Of a stretch of DNA of 64,000 nucleotides, positions 18,870 through 29,372 are shown piece by piece. Location: positions 220,271,643 to 220,335,642 of the forward strand of contig CM040128.1 in NCBI GenBank assembly GCA_022559845.1. The letters run 5' to 3'. The notes under the pieces were generated by a model, which was not told the DNA's origin, ran no database searches, and saw nothing but the letters and a program-made list of their open reading frames with translations. Made by a program: the position numbers and the translations under genes. This stretch comes from Amorphophallus konjac. Taxonomy: Eukaryota > Streptophyta > Magnoliopsida > Alismatales > Araceae. Every line of letters starts with the position of its first letter. Position 1 is the first letter of the stretch.

Positions 18870-20000
18870 GACATTGGGGAAGTGGGACATACAAGCCGCA
18901 ATTGATATTGGAAGTAGGCCACAATAGCTAGAAATCGGGGAGAGCGGGCTGCGAGAGCCAAATTATGGGAAGCAGGCTGCAGGAGCCGAAATTGGGAAGC
19001 AGGCTGCAGGAGCTGAAGTTACGGGAGCGGGCCGTGAAGGCTAAATTCTGGGAAGCAGGCCATAAAGGCCGAATTCTGGGAAGTAGGCCTTAAAGGGCAA
19101 ATTCTGGGAAGCAGGCTGCGAGAGCCAAAGATATTAGGAAGCGGGCTGCAAGAGCCGAAATTGTGGAAAGCAGGATACGGAAGCCAAATCGGGGGAGTAG
19201 GCTACAAGAGCCGAAATTGGGAAGCGGGCTGCAGGAGCCGAAATTATGGGAAGCGGGCCGTGAAGGCCAAATTTTGGGGAGCAGGCCGTAAAGGCCGAAG
19301 ATATTGGGAAGCAGGCCACAAGAGCTGAAATTGGGAAGCGGGCAGTGAAGGCCGAATTCCGGGAAGCAGGCCGTAAAGGCCAAATTCTGGGAAGCAGGCT
19401 GCAAGAGCCAAAGATATTAGAAAGCGGGCTGCAAGAGCCGAAATTATAGGAAGCAGGCTACGGAAGCCAAATCGGGGAAGCAGGCTACAAGAGCCAAAAT
19501 TGGGAAGCGGGCTGCAGGAGCCGAAATTATGGGAAGCGGGCCGTGAAGGCCGAAATTATGGAAAGCAGGCTACGGAAGCCAAATCGGGGGAGCAGGCTAC
19601 AAGAGCCGAGATTGGGAAGCGGGCTGCAGGAGCTGAAATTATGGGAAGCGGGCCATGAAGGCCGAATTATGGGAAGCAGGCCGTAAAGGCCGAATTCTGG
19701 GAAGCAGGCTACGAGAGCCAAAGATATTGGGAAGCAGGCTGCAAGAGCCGAAATTGTGAAAAGCAGGCTACGAAAGCCAAATCGGGGGAGCAGGCTACAA
19801 GAGCCAAAATTGGGCAGCAGGCTATAAGAGCCAAAGGGAAGCAGGCTGCAAGAGCCAAAGTTGGGAAAGCGGGCCGTAAGAGCCGAAGGATACTGAAAAG
19901 TAGGCTAAAAAGCCAAGGGATATTGGGAGTAGGCTGACAAGCCGAGAGATGTTAGAAGTAGGCTATAACGCCGAAAAGATATAGGAGAGCGCGGTGGGAC
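18870..20000. repeat. 28-30 bp array, GGCY...RGCC hairpin units (block 2, higher-order)
   Basis: There are about 38 units. Two main forms, GGCT-N5-AGCC and GGCC-N5-GGCC, keep base pairing. In my hand list roughly 30 pair perfectly and most of the rest have one wobble or mismatch. Unit types recur in order: the unit with ACGGAAGCCAAATCGG (once in a variant form) is seen at about 19172, 19451, 19570 and 19764, which points to higher-order amplification. Confidence 0.9.
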
Positions 20001-20039
20001 GGGTGGATTAATCCTGATAGTGGGCCTTGGCCGGAATAA

Positions 20040-20760
20040 CTGAGCCAAAGGGTGTCGGGTAGTAGGATACGAGAGCCGAGGGGAAGGGTTTGTGAAGCGG
20101 CGGGTTCGGAGACCACGTCTGCCTCATGCCTCTCTCTCTCTTTTTTTTTGTGTGCGAAGAGGCGGGTACAAAGACCATGTCTGCCTCATGTCTCCTTTTT
20201 TCCTTATCTTCTTCTTTTGTGTGGGGAGGCAGGTGCGAAGACCATGTTCGCCTCGCGGCTGTTCTTTCTCTTCTTCTTTTATGGGAAGAGGCGGGCTCGG
20301 GGACCACGTCTGCCTCATGTGTATTCTTTCTTTTCTCCTCTTCTTTTGTGTGATTAGACGGGCTTGGGGACCACGTCTGCCTCATGTGTATTCATTCTTT
20401 TCTCCTCTTCTTTTGTGTGATTAGACGGGCTCGGGGACCACGTCTGCCTCATGTGTCTTTTCTTCCTTTTCTTCTCTTCTTCTTTTGCGTGGAGAGGCGG
20501 GTGCAAAGACCATGTGTGCCTCGTGACTCTTCTTTCTCTTCTTCTCTTCTTCCTTTGTAGAGAGACAGGTGCAAAGACCATGTTTGCCTCATGTATGCTT
20601 TTTTTCTCTTCTCTTCTTCTTTTGCAGAGAGGCAGGTGCAAAGACCATGTTTACCTCATGTCTCTTTTTTTTCTTATCTTCTTTGTGTGATGAGACGGGC
20701 TCGAGGACCACGTCTGCCTCATGCCTGTCTTTTTCTTTATTCTGCTCTTCTTTTCTCATT
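20040..20760. repeat. About 60-bp array (GACCACGTCTGCCTCATG)
   Basis: About eleven units combine GAGGCGGGTGCAAAGACCATG or AGACGGGCTCGGGGACCACG with CTGCCTCATG and a CTTTTCTTC spacer. The two subtypes carry matching ends (GAGGC with GCCTC, AGACG with CGTCT), again allowing a weak stem. Confidence 0.85.
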
Positions 20761-20789
20761 GATGCTTCCATGCTGAAGTGTATTTCTCT

Positions 20790-21080
20790 GAATGTGCCCC
20801 CAGGTTGGGGTGTAGCTTCATTTGGTATGCATCCCCCCTGAGGGGGTGTGTTTTGCCTCTTCGCTTCTGTGCCCCCAGGTGGGGTGTATTTTTTTGGCTT
20901 CTATGTCCCCAGATCAGGGTGTGTTTTTTTTAATGCCCCCGAGGCGGGGTGTAGCTCTCTTCAAATGCCCCCATGGTGGGGTATACTATTCACGGCTTCT
21001 ATGCCCCCAGGCGGGGTATGTTTCTTCTTCATATGCCCCTGGTACAGGGCGTAGCTCTCTTCAAATGCCCCCGGGACGGG
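20790..21080. repeat. CCCC-N-GGGG hairpin array, left part
   Basis: About eight units like ATGCCCCCAGGTGGGGTGTA lie here. The array is interrupted at 21081 by a solo LTR and resumes at 24399. Confidence 0.85.
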
Positions 21081-22546
21081 TGTCACGCCCCGAGCACGGA
21101 AGGAACCCGGGGAGAGACGTGACAAGTTTATATCAATCATGTCAATCAGAGCAAGCAGAATTTCGACATCAAAATAGAGTGCGCAATAAGACAAGAATTT
21201 AAATATAACCAAAGACTGATACCATTGATAACAACTTAATCCATTGAGCCAAGTCACATTCTCCAAGACTTAACAACCTTAATTGGGCCCGTGAGCCTTA
21301 AATATTACAATCCTTATAATAACATAAGTTCTAACGACAAGACTCAAAGAATAAACAAAGGATGACATGACACGATAGAGTGCAACAGCATGACGCTTGT
21401 AGGTTCTACGCTCGTCACTCTTGCTCCTGCCCATCCGAGTCCGAGTCAGGGTCCGTATTACCTGAAAAGTTTGGGAAAAGAATTTGATGAGCGAACGCTC
21501 AGTAGGAATTATATCTCAAGAACTAGCAATTTGTTTAAGTAATTACCTTTTTCAAATGAAAGTGCAAGTCTAGCATGTTAATCATGTAAAATAGAATGCT
21601 ATGGAATCGAACATGATAACGAGAGGAAATAACATGTACTATTGATTCAAGATAGGGGGTTTCAAGTATTCAAGATTTCAAGTATTTGAACGAGTACCAA
21701 GTATATCAATAAAATCTTTCATGTCATGAGATAATGGCTATTAACAAGCAAGTACTTTACCCATTCCGGGCCACGCAAGTCATGTCAAGTCAATCAAGTC
21801 AAGCACGCGAGAGAGAGAGATAGTGGAGATGCCGTAGATTCAAGTAAGTACTTTGGTGCAATGCCACACCGTGATCAATATAACTCCCATGGGCACAAGT
21901 ACTTTCGGGTGCTCCTCCCAGGACCAGATCGGGCCCTATATGCGCAGACATTGTTACATGTAATATCTAGACAACCACTTTAGTGATAGCCAATGGAATT
22001 CCAAGAACAAACTCATGTAAGATATTCGTGGATAGGTTCCACGGAATTCAAGGAAGAACATTAGATGAACAGTGTCAAAACTAATGAGAACCATGACATG
22101 TCGATAACCTGGGTAGAATTGGTACCTTAACTAGGTAGCCATGATAACTTGAGTGGATGACTAAACTTGTCACCAATCAAGGGACATGAATCAAGCTGAG
22201 AGATTGACCCCATCTATAAGGGACTCAATCCAAAACATCGCCTAGTGGAATATCATCATTCCACCGGCTAGGATTATTCTCTTATGGACCACGATAGCAA
22301 CATGAGAGGGCCATTTTATCACATGACGTGGCGAATCAAAAGGGTACAAGGTTTTTAAGGTACAACTAGCTCAATCGGCCTTGAGGGAATCCAAGGCTAC
22401 GAGGAGATTTACGGAGGTCCCAATGACTAACTTGCCGGTCCAAAGGAACGGAATGTCCAATGGAGGGCTTGTATGTCACCGAGAGTTGAAGGGGTAATCG
22501 ATAAACGTCGAGAAACATGGGACGATACTCACAGATTGGAGCATAG

Positions 22547-22550
<4 letters not shown>

Positions 22551-22606
<56 letters not shown>
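22551..22606. repeat. (TA)n microsatellite
   Basis: A perfect alternating TA run of more than 50 bases lies inside the solo LTR. Confidence 0.95.
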
Positions 22607-22610
<4 letters not shown>

Positions 22611-22655
22611 CCATGGTTACAGGAAAATGTATGGAAAAATCATAAGTCAGGAAAT

Positions 22656-24216
22656 TGGCGCCTTAGCCAATGTCATCAATTCATTAAGTAGCGCCTTGGT
22701 CAGGGGCATTATTTCACAAATTGAAGACTCTGCAAAAGAACAGTTATATATATCAAAATATATACTTTTATATATTGATTTCTAGTATTATCTAAAAGAC
22801 GTCTGGTCATATGTCACGTTAAGAACATATAGCGCCCTGGTAAGGGTCGCTATTTAATCAATTGAAGACTCTGTAAGGGGCGTCAATTTCTAATGTCAAT
22901 ATGTGAATCAAAATTTCAGGATTTACCAAAAGGCGACTTGGCAGCAGTCACCTTCCATGAAACTAGCGCCCTTGACAGGGGCGTTACTTATAAGAGAAAC
23001 GACATGGTGCAAGTCGTCATTTCTCATTTTCCCAGATTTGCATTATGAACAGTGGCATTTTCCAACATAAAATTTTATGACAACAAGTACATGGATAGGC
23101 CAAGAAAAATAGCAGAGTTCCAAAAATATATTCATGCATTAAATCAGATAATTGGTTACATAGATATTAAATTTTTAACCTGTGTAATTATTAAATCAAA
23201 TGGAATTGACGACCGTTCTGATGGGCGTCAAAAAGAATGAACGCCCTGATGAGGGTCGCTATTTACAAAAATTTTAGAAAACTTCATCGAAACGCAGCGA
23301 TAACTATATGCATGATATACATATGGTTTAATGAGAAAAACCTACAATATAATCATGATTTATGGTTGTTTGGGCTACGAGACTTGAGATAACCTACCTT
23401 TTCTGAAGATTTGAGGGATGAACAGGACGAAGAACTGATACTCTATTTCGAACAGAGTATGTCGATTGCTTGCAGGATGAAGACTTCTGCAACTTCCTTC
23501 ACGCAATAGGAGGAAGAGGGTAGCAGGAGGAAGAAAGCACTTCTTCCAGGCTTGCAGGTGGTTGAAGGGAAGAAGCCTCACGCCTTCTCACGTCCGGCAG
23601 GCAGGAAGAAGAAAGAAGAAGAGGGTGAAGCCTCTTCTTGCACATCTGCATAGTAGGAGGAAGGAGATGCTCGCCCCTTCACGATGGAGTCAGCAGGAAG
23701 AAGAGGAAGAAGACCTCCTCGCAGTAGGGAAGCGTAGGATGAAGAATCTCCTCGAACGCAATATCATCAACGAGTTACGTTCGATGGGGAAAGGTTTTTT
23801 ATAAGGCTTTCAACGTTCTGGAGGGTTCTAATGCTTGGTTATGGAAAGGGTTTACGATCAAGATTTGTAGGGTTTTAATCCTACCGTGCATGATCCTCTC
23901 CCTTCCTAGATAGCAGCCGCATGCTTCCATTTTCATAGGGAAAACCCTAACACTATCCATGCATCGACCGAGCATGCCTTAATGGTTGCTCGGTTTCCTT
24001 ATTTAACTCTCAGGGAAAATGACGTCTGAGACAAGGGTGTGTTTTTCACTAAATAGCGCCTTACTCGAGGGCGTGTTTTCATTAGATAACACCTTAACCA
24101 AGGTCATCTTTTACTTTTCTATATTTCGTCGCTTTATTTCCAATTTTTCTTGGTATTAATTAGCGCCCATGATAAGGGCGTTATTACTATAATTGGCGCC
24201 TTATGGGAGGGCGTTA
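22656..24216. repeat. 23-bp TAGCGCC...GGCGTTA palindromes at 33-bp spacing
   Basis: Units start at about 22656, 22689, 22722, 22830, 22863, 22931, 22964, 23206, 23239, 24021, 24054, 24087, 24161 and 24194. They read TAGCGCC, then a short centre, then GGGCGTTA, often followed by TT. Neighbours in a cluster are 33 bp apart. Arms vary but often still pair, as in CACCTT...AAGGT and GCCCT...AGGGGC. Clusters lie on both sides of the TATA box at 23797. Confidence 0.8.
23797..23803 (-). promoter_or_regulatory. TATA box of the solo LTR
   Basis: TATAAAA is read on the minus strand, inside CCTTATAAAAAACC. It lies about 600 bases from the LTR start in that sense, a normal U3 position. Confidence 0.5.
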
Positions 24217-24403
24217 TTTTGTTTTGGCCCATTTGTTATATCTTTTAAGTGTAAGGCCCGTTATCTGTTTAGGATATTTTCCATTTATCAAGTTTTTATT
24301 TTATTTAATTCCTGACCAACATTAGCATGTATAGATTTACTAGTTTAAATTTATTTAGAATCTATTTTATTCTTTTAAAATTTTCCAGGGGTGCTACAAC
24401 GGG

Positions 24404-27260
24404 GGTGTATCTTTTGCTTCTTATGCCCCCCTGAGGCCGGGGTGAATCTTTTGCTCCTTACGCCCCCCTGAGGCGGGGGTGTATCTCTTTACGGCTTCTG
24501 TGCCCCCGAAGCAGGGTATGTTGTTTCTTCAAATGCCGCTTGGGCGGAGTATATCTTTCTTCTTATGCTCCCAGATCGGGATGTATGTCTCTTTGTTTTT
24601 GTGCCCCGGGTCGGGGTAGATGCTTCTACTTCTTATGCGCCAAGGGCGGAGTGTATTTTTATGCCCCCAGGCTGGGATAGGTGCTTCTGCTTCTTATGCG
24701 CCAAGGGTGGAGTGTATTTTTGTGCCCCCAGGCTGGGGTAGGTGCTTCTGCTTCTTTTGTGCCAAGGGCGGAGTGTATTTTTGTGCCCCCAGGCTGGGGT
24801 AGGTGCTTCTGCTTCTTATGCGCCAAGGGCGGAGTGTATTTTTGTGCCCCCAGGCTGGGGTAGGTGCTTCTGCTTCTTATGTGCCAAGGGCGGAGTGTAT
24901 TTTTGTGCCCCCAGGCTGGGGTAGGTGCTTCTGCTTCTTATGTGCCAAGGGCGGAGTGTATTTTTATGCCCCCAGGCTGGGGTAGGTGCTTCTACTTCTT
25001 ATGCGCCAAGGGCGGAGTGTGTCTCTTTCTGTGCCCCTAGGCTGGGGTACATTCTTCATGTTTCTCATACCCTTTTCGCAGGGCGTATTCCCGTGCTTCT
25101 CATGTCCCTGGATCGGGACGTATGTTTCTTCTTCTGATGCCCCTAGGTCGGGGTTTATTCTTTCTTCATGTGCTCCCAGGTCGGGATGTATGCCTCTTTA
25201 CTTCGGTGCCCCCGGCTAGAGGTGTACTCTGTCTCTTTGCTTCTGCGTCTCCCAGGCGGGGTATGTATCTTCTTCAAATGCCCCTGAGCCGGCGCACATT
25301 CTTTATGGCTTCTATACCCCCTGGCGGGGTATATTTCTTCTTCAAATATCCCTAAGACGGGATGTATTCTTCTCTTTCTTATGCTCCCAAGGCGGGATGT
25401 ATCTTCTTCAAATACCCCTAAGCCGGGGCGTGTTCTTTATGGCTTCTATGCCCCCTGGCAGGGTATATTTCTTCTTCAAATACCCCTAGGCTGGGGTGGA
25501 CTTCTCTTCATATGCCCCTGACGTGGGGGCGCGCTCTTTATAACTTCTAGGCCCTCGAGGCGAGGTATGCTTCTTCTTCAAATACCCCTAAGACGGGGGT
25601 GTGATTCCTGACTTCATATGCCCCCGACGTGGGGTATATCTTTTGTTTCTTATGCTCCCGAGCCGGGATGTCGCCTCTTGGCCTCATATGCTGCCGAGGC
25701 GAGGGGTATGTTGCTTCATGTGCCCCCAGGGGGGAATGCATTTTGCCTCTACTACCCCGTGGCGGGGCATATCTCTTGGCTTCTTACGCCCCCAAGGTGG
25801 GGTGTGTTTTCTTCTTGTGCCCCCGGGGTGGGGTATATCTTTCGCTTCTTATGCCCCCCCCATTGAGGCAGGGTGAAGTCTTTGCTTCAAATGCCCCTAA
25901 ATCGGGGTATAGTTTTGTCTCATATGCCCCTGGCGCAGGGGTGTATTTCTCTTCCTGTGCCCCTCAGTCGGGGTGTATCTTTGTTACTTGTTGTGCCCCC
26001 AAAGGGAGGTGCCTTTCTCTTCATGTGCGCCGGGCACCGGGTGTATCTTTGCTTTTCTTTCTTTTTTTATATGCCCCCGAGGGGGGAATTCTTCTTCTTC
26101 TGCCCCGACACGCTAGGGAATGTTTGCTTCTTGTGCCCCCGAAGTGGGGTGTATGCTTTTTATTCAGACTCCCCTAAGGCGAGGTGTATTCTTTGTTGCT
26201 TCATGTACCCCCGAGTCGGGGTGGATTCTCTTCATGTGCCCCCATGGCGGGGTGTATTCTTTGTTGCTTCATGTACCCCCGAGTCGGGGTGGATTCTCTT
26301 CATGTGCCCCCATGACGGGGTGTACTCTCTTTATGTGTCCCCAGGAGTGGGGTGTGGTTTGCTTCATGTGCGCCCTAGCAAGGTGTATCACTACTTGCAA
26401 TGTCCCCCAAGGCGGGGTATCCTTCTTCTTCAAATATCCCTAAGAGGGGACGTATTCTTTATGGCTTCTATGCCCCCATAGCGGGGTGCATTTCTTCTTC
26501 AAATACCCCTAAGATGGGGTGGACTCTTTTCTTCTTATACTCCCAAGGCAGGATGTAGCTTCTTCAAATGCCCCTGAGCCGAGGCGTGTTCTTTACGGCT
26601 TCTATGCCCCCAAGCGGGGTATATTTCTTCTTCAAATACCCCTAGGCCGGGGTGTATCCTTGCTGCTTCTCATGCTCCTGAGGCGGGATGTGACTTCTTC
26701 AAATGCCCTTAAGCCGGGGCGTATTCTTCATGACTTCTATGCCCCCTGGCGGGGTATGTTTCTTCTTCAAATGCCCCTAAGCCAGGGTGTGTTCTTATAC
26801 TTTTTGTGCCCCTCAGGGCGAGGTGCATTCCTCTCCATATGCCCCTAGCATGGGGTGTGCTTTTGTTTCATATTCCCCCAGGCCGGGGTAGGTTCCTTCT
26901 TCATATACCCCTAAGCCAGGGTGAGTTTCTCTTTTTGTGTGTCCCCAGGCCGGGGTGAATTCTTTTCTTCATATGCCCCCATGGCGGGGTATGTCTTTTG
27001 CTTCAGGTGCCCCCATATCGGGGTGTATTTCTTCTTCAAATGTCCCTAAGCCGGAGTGCAACTCTATTTCCTCTTATGTCCCCAGGTCGGGGCGGATTCT
27101 TCTTCAAATGCCCCGAAGCCGGGGTATAGCTTTTACTTTGTGTGCCCCTTAGTCGGGGCGGATTCTCTTCATGTGCCCCTGGGAATGGGGTGTATTTCTT
27201 TTTTTTTCCTCCTATGCCCCCGTAGCAGGGTATATATCTTCTTCTCATCCCCCATGGCAG
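24404..27260. repeat. CCCC-N5-7-GGGG hairpin array with arm covariation
   Basis: Roughly ninety units like ATGCCCCCGAGGCGGGGTGTAT are separated by CTTCTTC-type spacers. Arms change together: TCCC/GGGA (24569-24581), GTCCC/GGGAC (25104-25119), ATCCC/GGGAT (25348-25363), ACCCC/GGGGT (25482-25497), CCTC/GAGG (near 25552 and 26812). Six to seven copies of a near-perfect 61-bp double unit lie at 24620-25020. Frames through this block are artefacts. Confidence 0.92.
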
Positions 27261-27903
27261 GGTATGTGCACGCTCTCTTCGGGAGTGGTGGCCGTGCTTG
27301 GCCTCATTGCTATAAAGCATTCCCCCACAGCGGGCAACCATTCACCAAGCTACAATTGTGGCTCCCTGGGTCTTTTAACAACCACTCGGGGGCCGTTTTG
27401 TGCCAGATGGAGGCAGCAGGAAGGAGGAACGAGCGGGGTCATTGCACCGCGGACTCGGGACCTCCTAGAGTCGGGCGGGATACCAGGTTTCTTCTTGCTC
27501 TTTCAGTCGATGATGCTGGCCAACTTTTCTTCCTTTCTTCTTTATTTCTCCCTTTTTTTGTATGATTGACCAAGGTGGAGGTGCAAGAGAGCGCTCACCC
27601 CCTCAGGGAGGGGATGAGTGGTTCGCTCCACCGCATTAACCCCACAGTGGTGATCTTCGTTCAGCACGGGTCTCGACGGACGTGGCCGTACAACCCTCTC
27701 CTGCCAATTCTTTCTCTTCTTTTTTTTGCTTCTTTCTTTTCTCTTTTTCTTCTTTTCTTCTTTTCTTCTTCTCTTCTCTTCTTCTTTTCTTCTTTTCTTC
27801 TTTTCTTCTCTTTCTTCTTGAGGAAAAAAGGGGGGGCTTGATTTCCCCTCCCTTCTCTTCTCTTTCTCTTCTCTTTTTTTTTATAACAGCCCCCATGATT
27901 CCT
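27261..27903. other. Non-coding leader-side DNA of the giant element
   Basis: Mixed sequence to about 27700 is followed by a T/C-rich tract (27700-27890). No gene is recognised. In the element's own sense this lies in the 5' part, next to the point where the LINE inserted. Confidence 0.5.
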
Positions 27904-27920
27904 GGAAGCTGCATATGCTT
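27904..27920. repeat. 17-bp target duplication of the LINE, left
   Basis: GGAAGCTGCATATGCTT occurs here and again at 29174-29190. A direct repeat of this length on both sides of a poly(A)-tailed insert is the mark of target-primed insertion. Confidence 0.9.
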
Positions 27921-29173
27921 TTTTTTAACTAAAGTTGATACTTGCAAGGTGGGAGACGGGAGAGGGGGTTCATCTCTTCATTGCGGAAGAAGATGAAAAC
28001 ACTATCCCGGCCACCAGGCAAGCAATTTTCATATATGAAAGCAGTAAAGGAAAGGGGTACAGGAGAGGGGGGGGAGGCGCCCAAAAAGGCGCAGCAGACG
28101 TACAAGGCCAAAGGCCCAAGAAAGCGAAACAAGGCCAAGAAAACCCAACCCAGGGCCAAAACAAGGCCCAAGAACCCTCAGAAGAAAGAAGACCCCTACA
28201 AATAGGAATCTTCGTCGAAGACCCCTTCAGAGTCAGACGAGAGGACAGAATGGACACCGCGCTGACGACCTGGAGAGAAGGGGCAATCAAGGGGATCAAC
28301 CTCCGAACCGTCAGTATCAAGCACGTCCATGTAAGTAGAGACACCCGCCGGCGGGGGAGCCATTGAAGAAGACTGGAGCCGAAGGGAATGACGGGGAGGG
28401 AGGGCGGCGTCCTCAAACATGCATTGTCGATCACGCGAGGAGGAAGTGGAGTTGGAGCGTCGGAGGGAACGCCGAGGAGCTCCACCTTCCAATCTCGAGG
28501 GCGGCCGAGAGCGGTCCAAGCCAGCGGTGCCCACGAAAGCCGTATGGGCCGCCGTAAGGCCACAAAGCCCCGAAGCAGGCTCAACCCCGGGGACGCGGAG
28601 AGGCTGGACGAGCAGAGGGAACCGGAGAGGCAAGCCTTGATCCGAGGGATGCACCGGAGCAGGAGGCGTGGTATACTCGACGATCGGCCCGGGCGGGGCC
28701 CGGTTGATTTTCTTCTTCAAAGCTTGGGCGAAGGAGAGACGAGGGGCGGCCAACGGAGAAGAGGAACCTTCAATGCTAGCCGCCTGGGAGGTGGGCTGAG
28801 CCCCCGGGGACCAAGCTACCGCACTGGCATTAAGCCCAGAGGAAGGGCCGCCAAGGGGGTGAGCATCCGGTGTCGGGAGGCCGGGAACCAAAGAGGACGG
28901 CACCCGGGCAGCAGGTGGGACAGGCGCGGCTGCTTCCGAGCACGGAGGGGGGTCGCCCTTCCCGGACGGGTGAACAGCCGAGGGGGGGGGGGGCGCGAAG
29001 GCCACAGCCGGGAGAGACGGAGGGCGAACACCACAGTAACCTGAGCCCGGAGGAGGGGCAAGACCAACAAAGCTAGCATGTGCAGCAGGCAGGTCTGGAA
29101 AGTGAGAGATCGGCTCCAAACCTGGCACTGAGAGCACCTGAATGGTGGGGCGCATAGAAAAAGGGAGCTCCTA
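27921..29173 (-). mobile_element. Truncated or internally deleted LINE-like insertion (1253 bp)
   Basis: Read on the minus strand, the insert ends in an A run (plus-strand T run at about 27919-27926). It is flanked by a 17-bp target duplication and begins a few bases before an ATG-initiated frame. No reverse transcriptase or endonuclease is present. Since the 5' side looks like a natural start and the 3' side a natural tail, the middle (ORF2) was probably lost, or this is a non-autonomous family moved by a LINE (inference). Confidence 0.8.
28196..29155 (-). CDS. 319-aa proline/serine-rich protein of the LINE-like insert
   Basis: The frame starts 19 bases inside the insert. It is rich in Pro, Ala and Ser with acidic C-terminal clusters (DTDGSEVD, SSDSEGVFDEDSYL). 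An internal duplication of about 30 residues is visible: PGLEPISHFPDLPAAHASFVG near residue 10 and PGVEPASGLCGLTAAHTAFVG near residue 190. A short SFAQALKKK motif near residue 147 recalls ORF1 proteins of plant LINEs, which often have SFA..L, but no zinc knuckle or RNA-binding domain follows. The function is unknown, and it may be an ORF1 without its C-terminal part. Confidence 0.5.
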   Translation of the reverse strand: MRPTIQVLSVPGLEPISHFPDLPAAHASFVGLAPPPGSGYCGVRPPSLPAVAFAPPPPSAVHPSGKGDPPPCSEAAAPVPPAARVPSSLVPGLPTPDAHPLGGPSSGLNASAVAWSPGAQPTSQAASIEGSSSPLAAPRLSFAQALKKKINRAPPGPIVEYTTPPAPVHPSDQGLPLRFPLLVQPLRVPGVEPASGLCGLTAAHTAFVGTAGLDRSRPPSRLEGGAPRRSLRRSNSTSSSRDRQCMFEDAALPPRHSLRLQSSSMAPPPAGVSTYMDVLDTDGSEVDPLDCPFSPGRQRGVHSVLSSDSEGVFDEDSYL

Positions 29174-29190
29174 GGAAGCTGCATATGCTT

Positions 29191-29353
29191 CGAAGCAGCG
29201 TCCTCGAGGCCACGAAGGCAGCTGCACCGAGTCTGGCTTTTCTCCCCATAGGACTGGCGAAGACATCACCTGCCATTCATCAAAGCAGGTAAACATCGTT
29301 AATTAGGAGGCCACGAGGCCCCAAATCTCGGCGAAGAGATGAAGGGTGGTTTA
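29191..29353 (-). other. 5' leader of the giant element
   Basis: This is short sequence between the primer site and the LINE. A frame from the ATG at 29276 (MAGDVFASPMGRKAR...) runs leftwards until the LINE cuts it. It may be the start of an old gag, but nothing in it is diagnostic. Confidence 0.35.
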
Positions 29354-29372
29354 GGTCCCACCGGGCGTGCCA
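29354..29372 (-). other. Primer binding site of the giant element
   Basis: The minus strand reads TGGCACGCCCGGTGGGACC four bases after the end of the right LTR. The Tat element in this window has TGGCGATCACGGTGGGAC in the same place (46075-46092), 14 of 18 bases alike. I do not name the tRNA. Confidence 0.7.

Larger units (their letters stand above)
21081..24398 (-). mobile_element. Solo LTR, Tekay type (3318 bp)
   Basis: It starts TGTCACGCCCCGAG and ends GTGCTACA, with ACGGG duplications at 21076-21080 and 24399-24403. It shares blocks with the LTR at 51965, such as GGTGCAATGCCACACCG, CCCATGG.CACAAGTACTTTCGG and CCAGGACCAGATCGGGCCC. That relation fixes its sense on the minus strand, as do its TATA box and general layout. 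No interior or second LTR is present, so the element was removed by LTR-LTR recombination (usual explanation for solo LTRs). Confidence 0.92.

Noticed and set aside
22366..22691. Frames with long Ile-Tyr runs
   Set aside because: They are translations of the TA microsatellite.
24404..27260. Regular short repeats with spacers, looking like a CRISPR array
   Set aside because: Units are variable, of unequal length and palindromic within a plant retrotransposon. No cas genes are present, and the spacers are themselves repeats.
28388..29044. 218-codon Arg/Gly-rich frame on the plus strand over the LINE-like insert
   Set aside because: It is the antisense shadow of the 319-codon frame, which starts at the insert's 5' end and fits the poly(A) direction.
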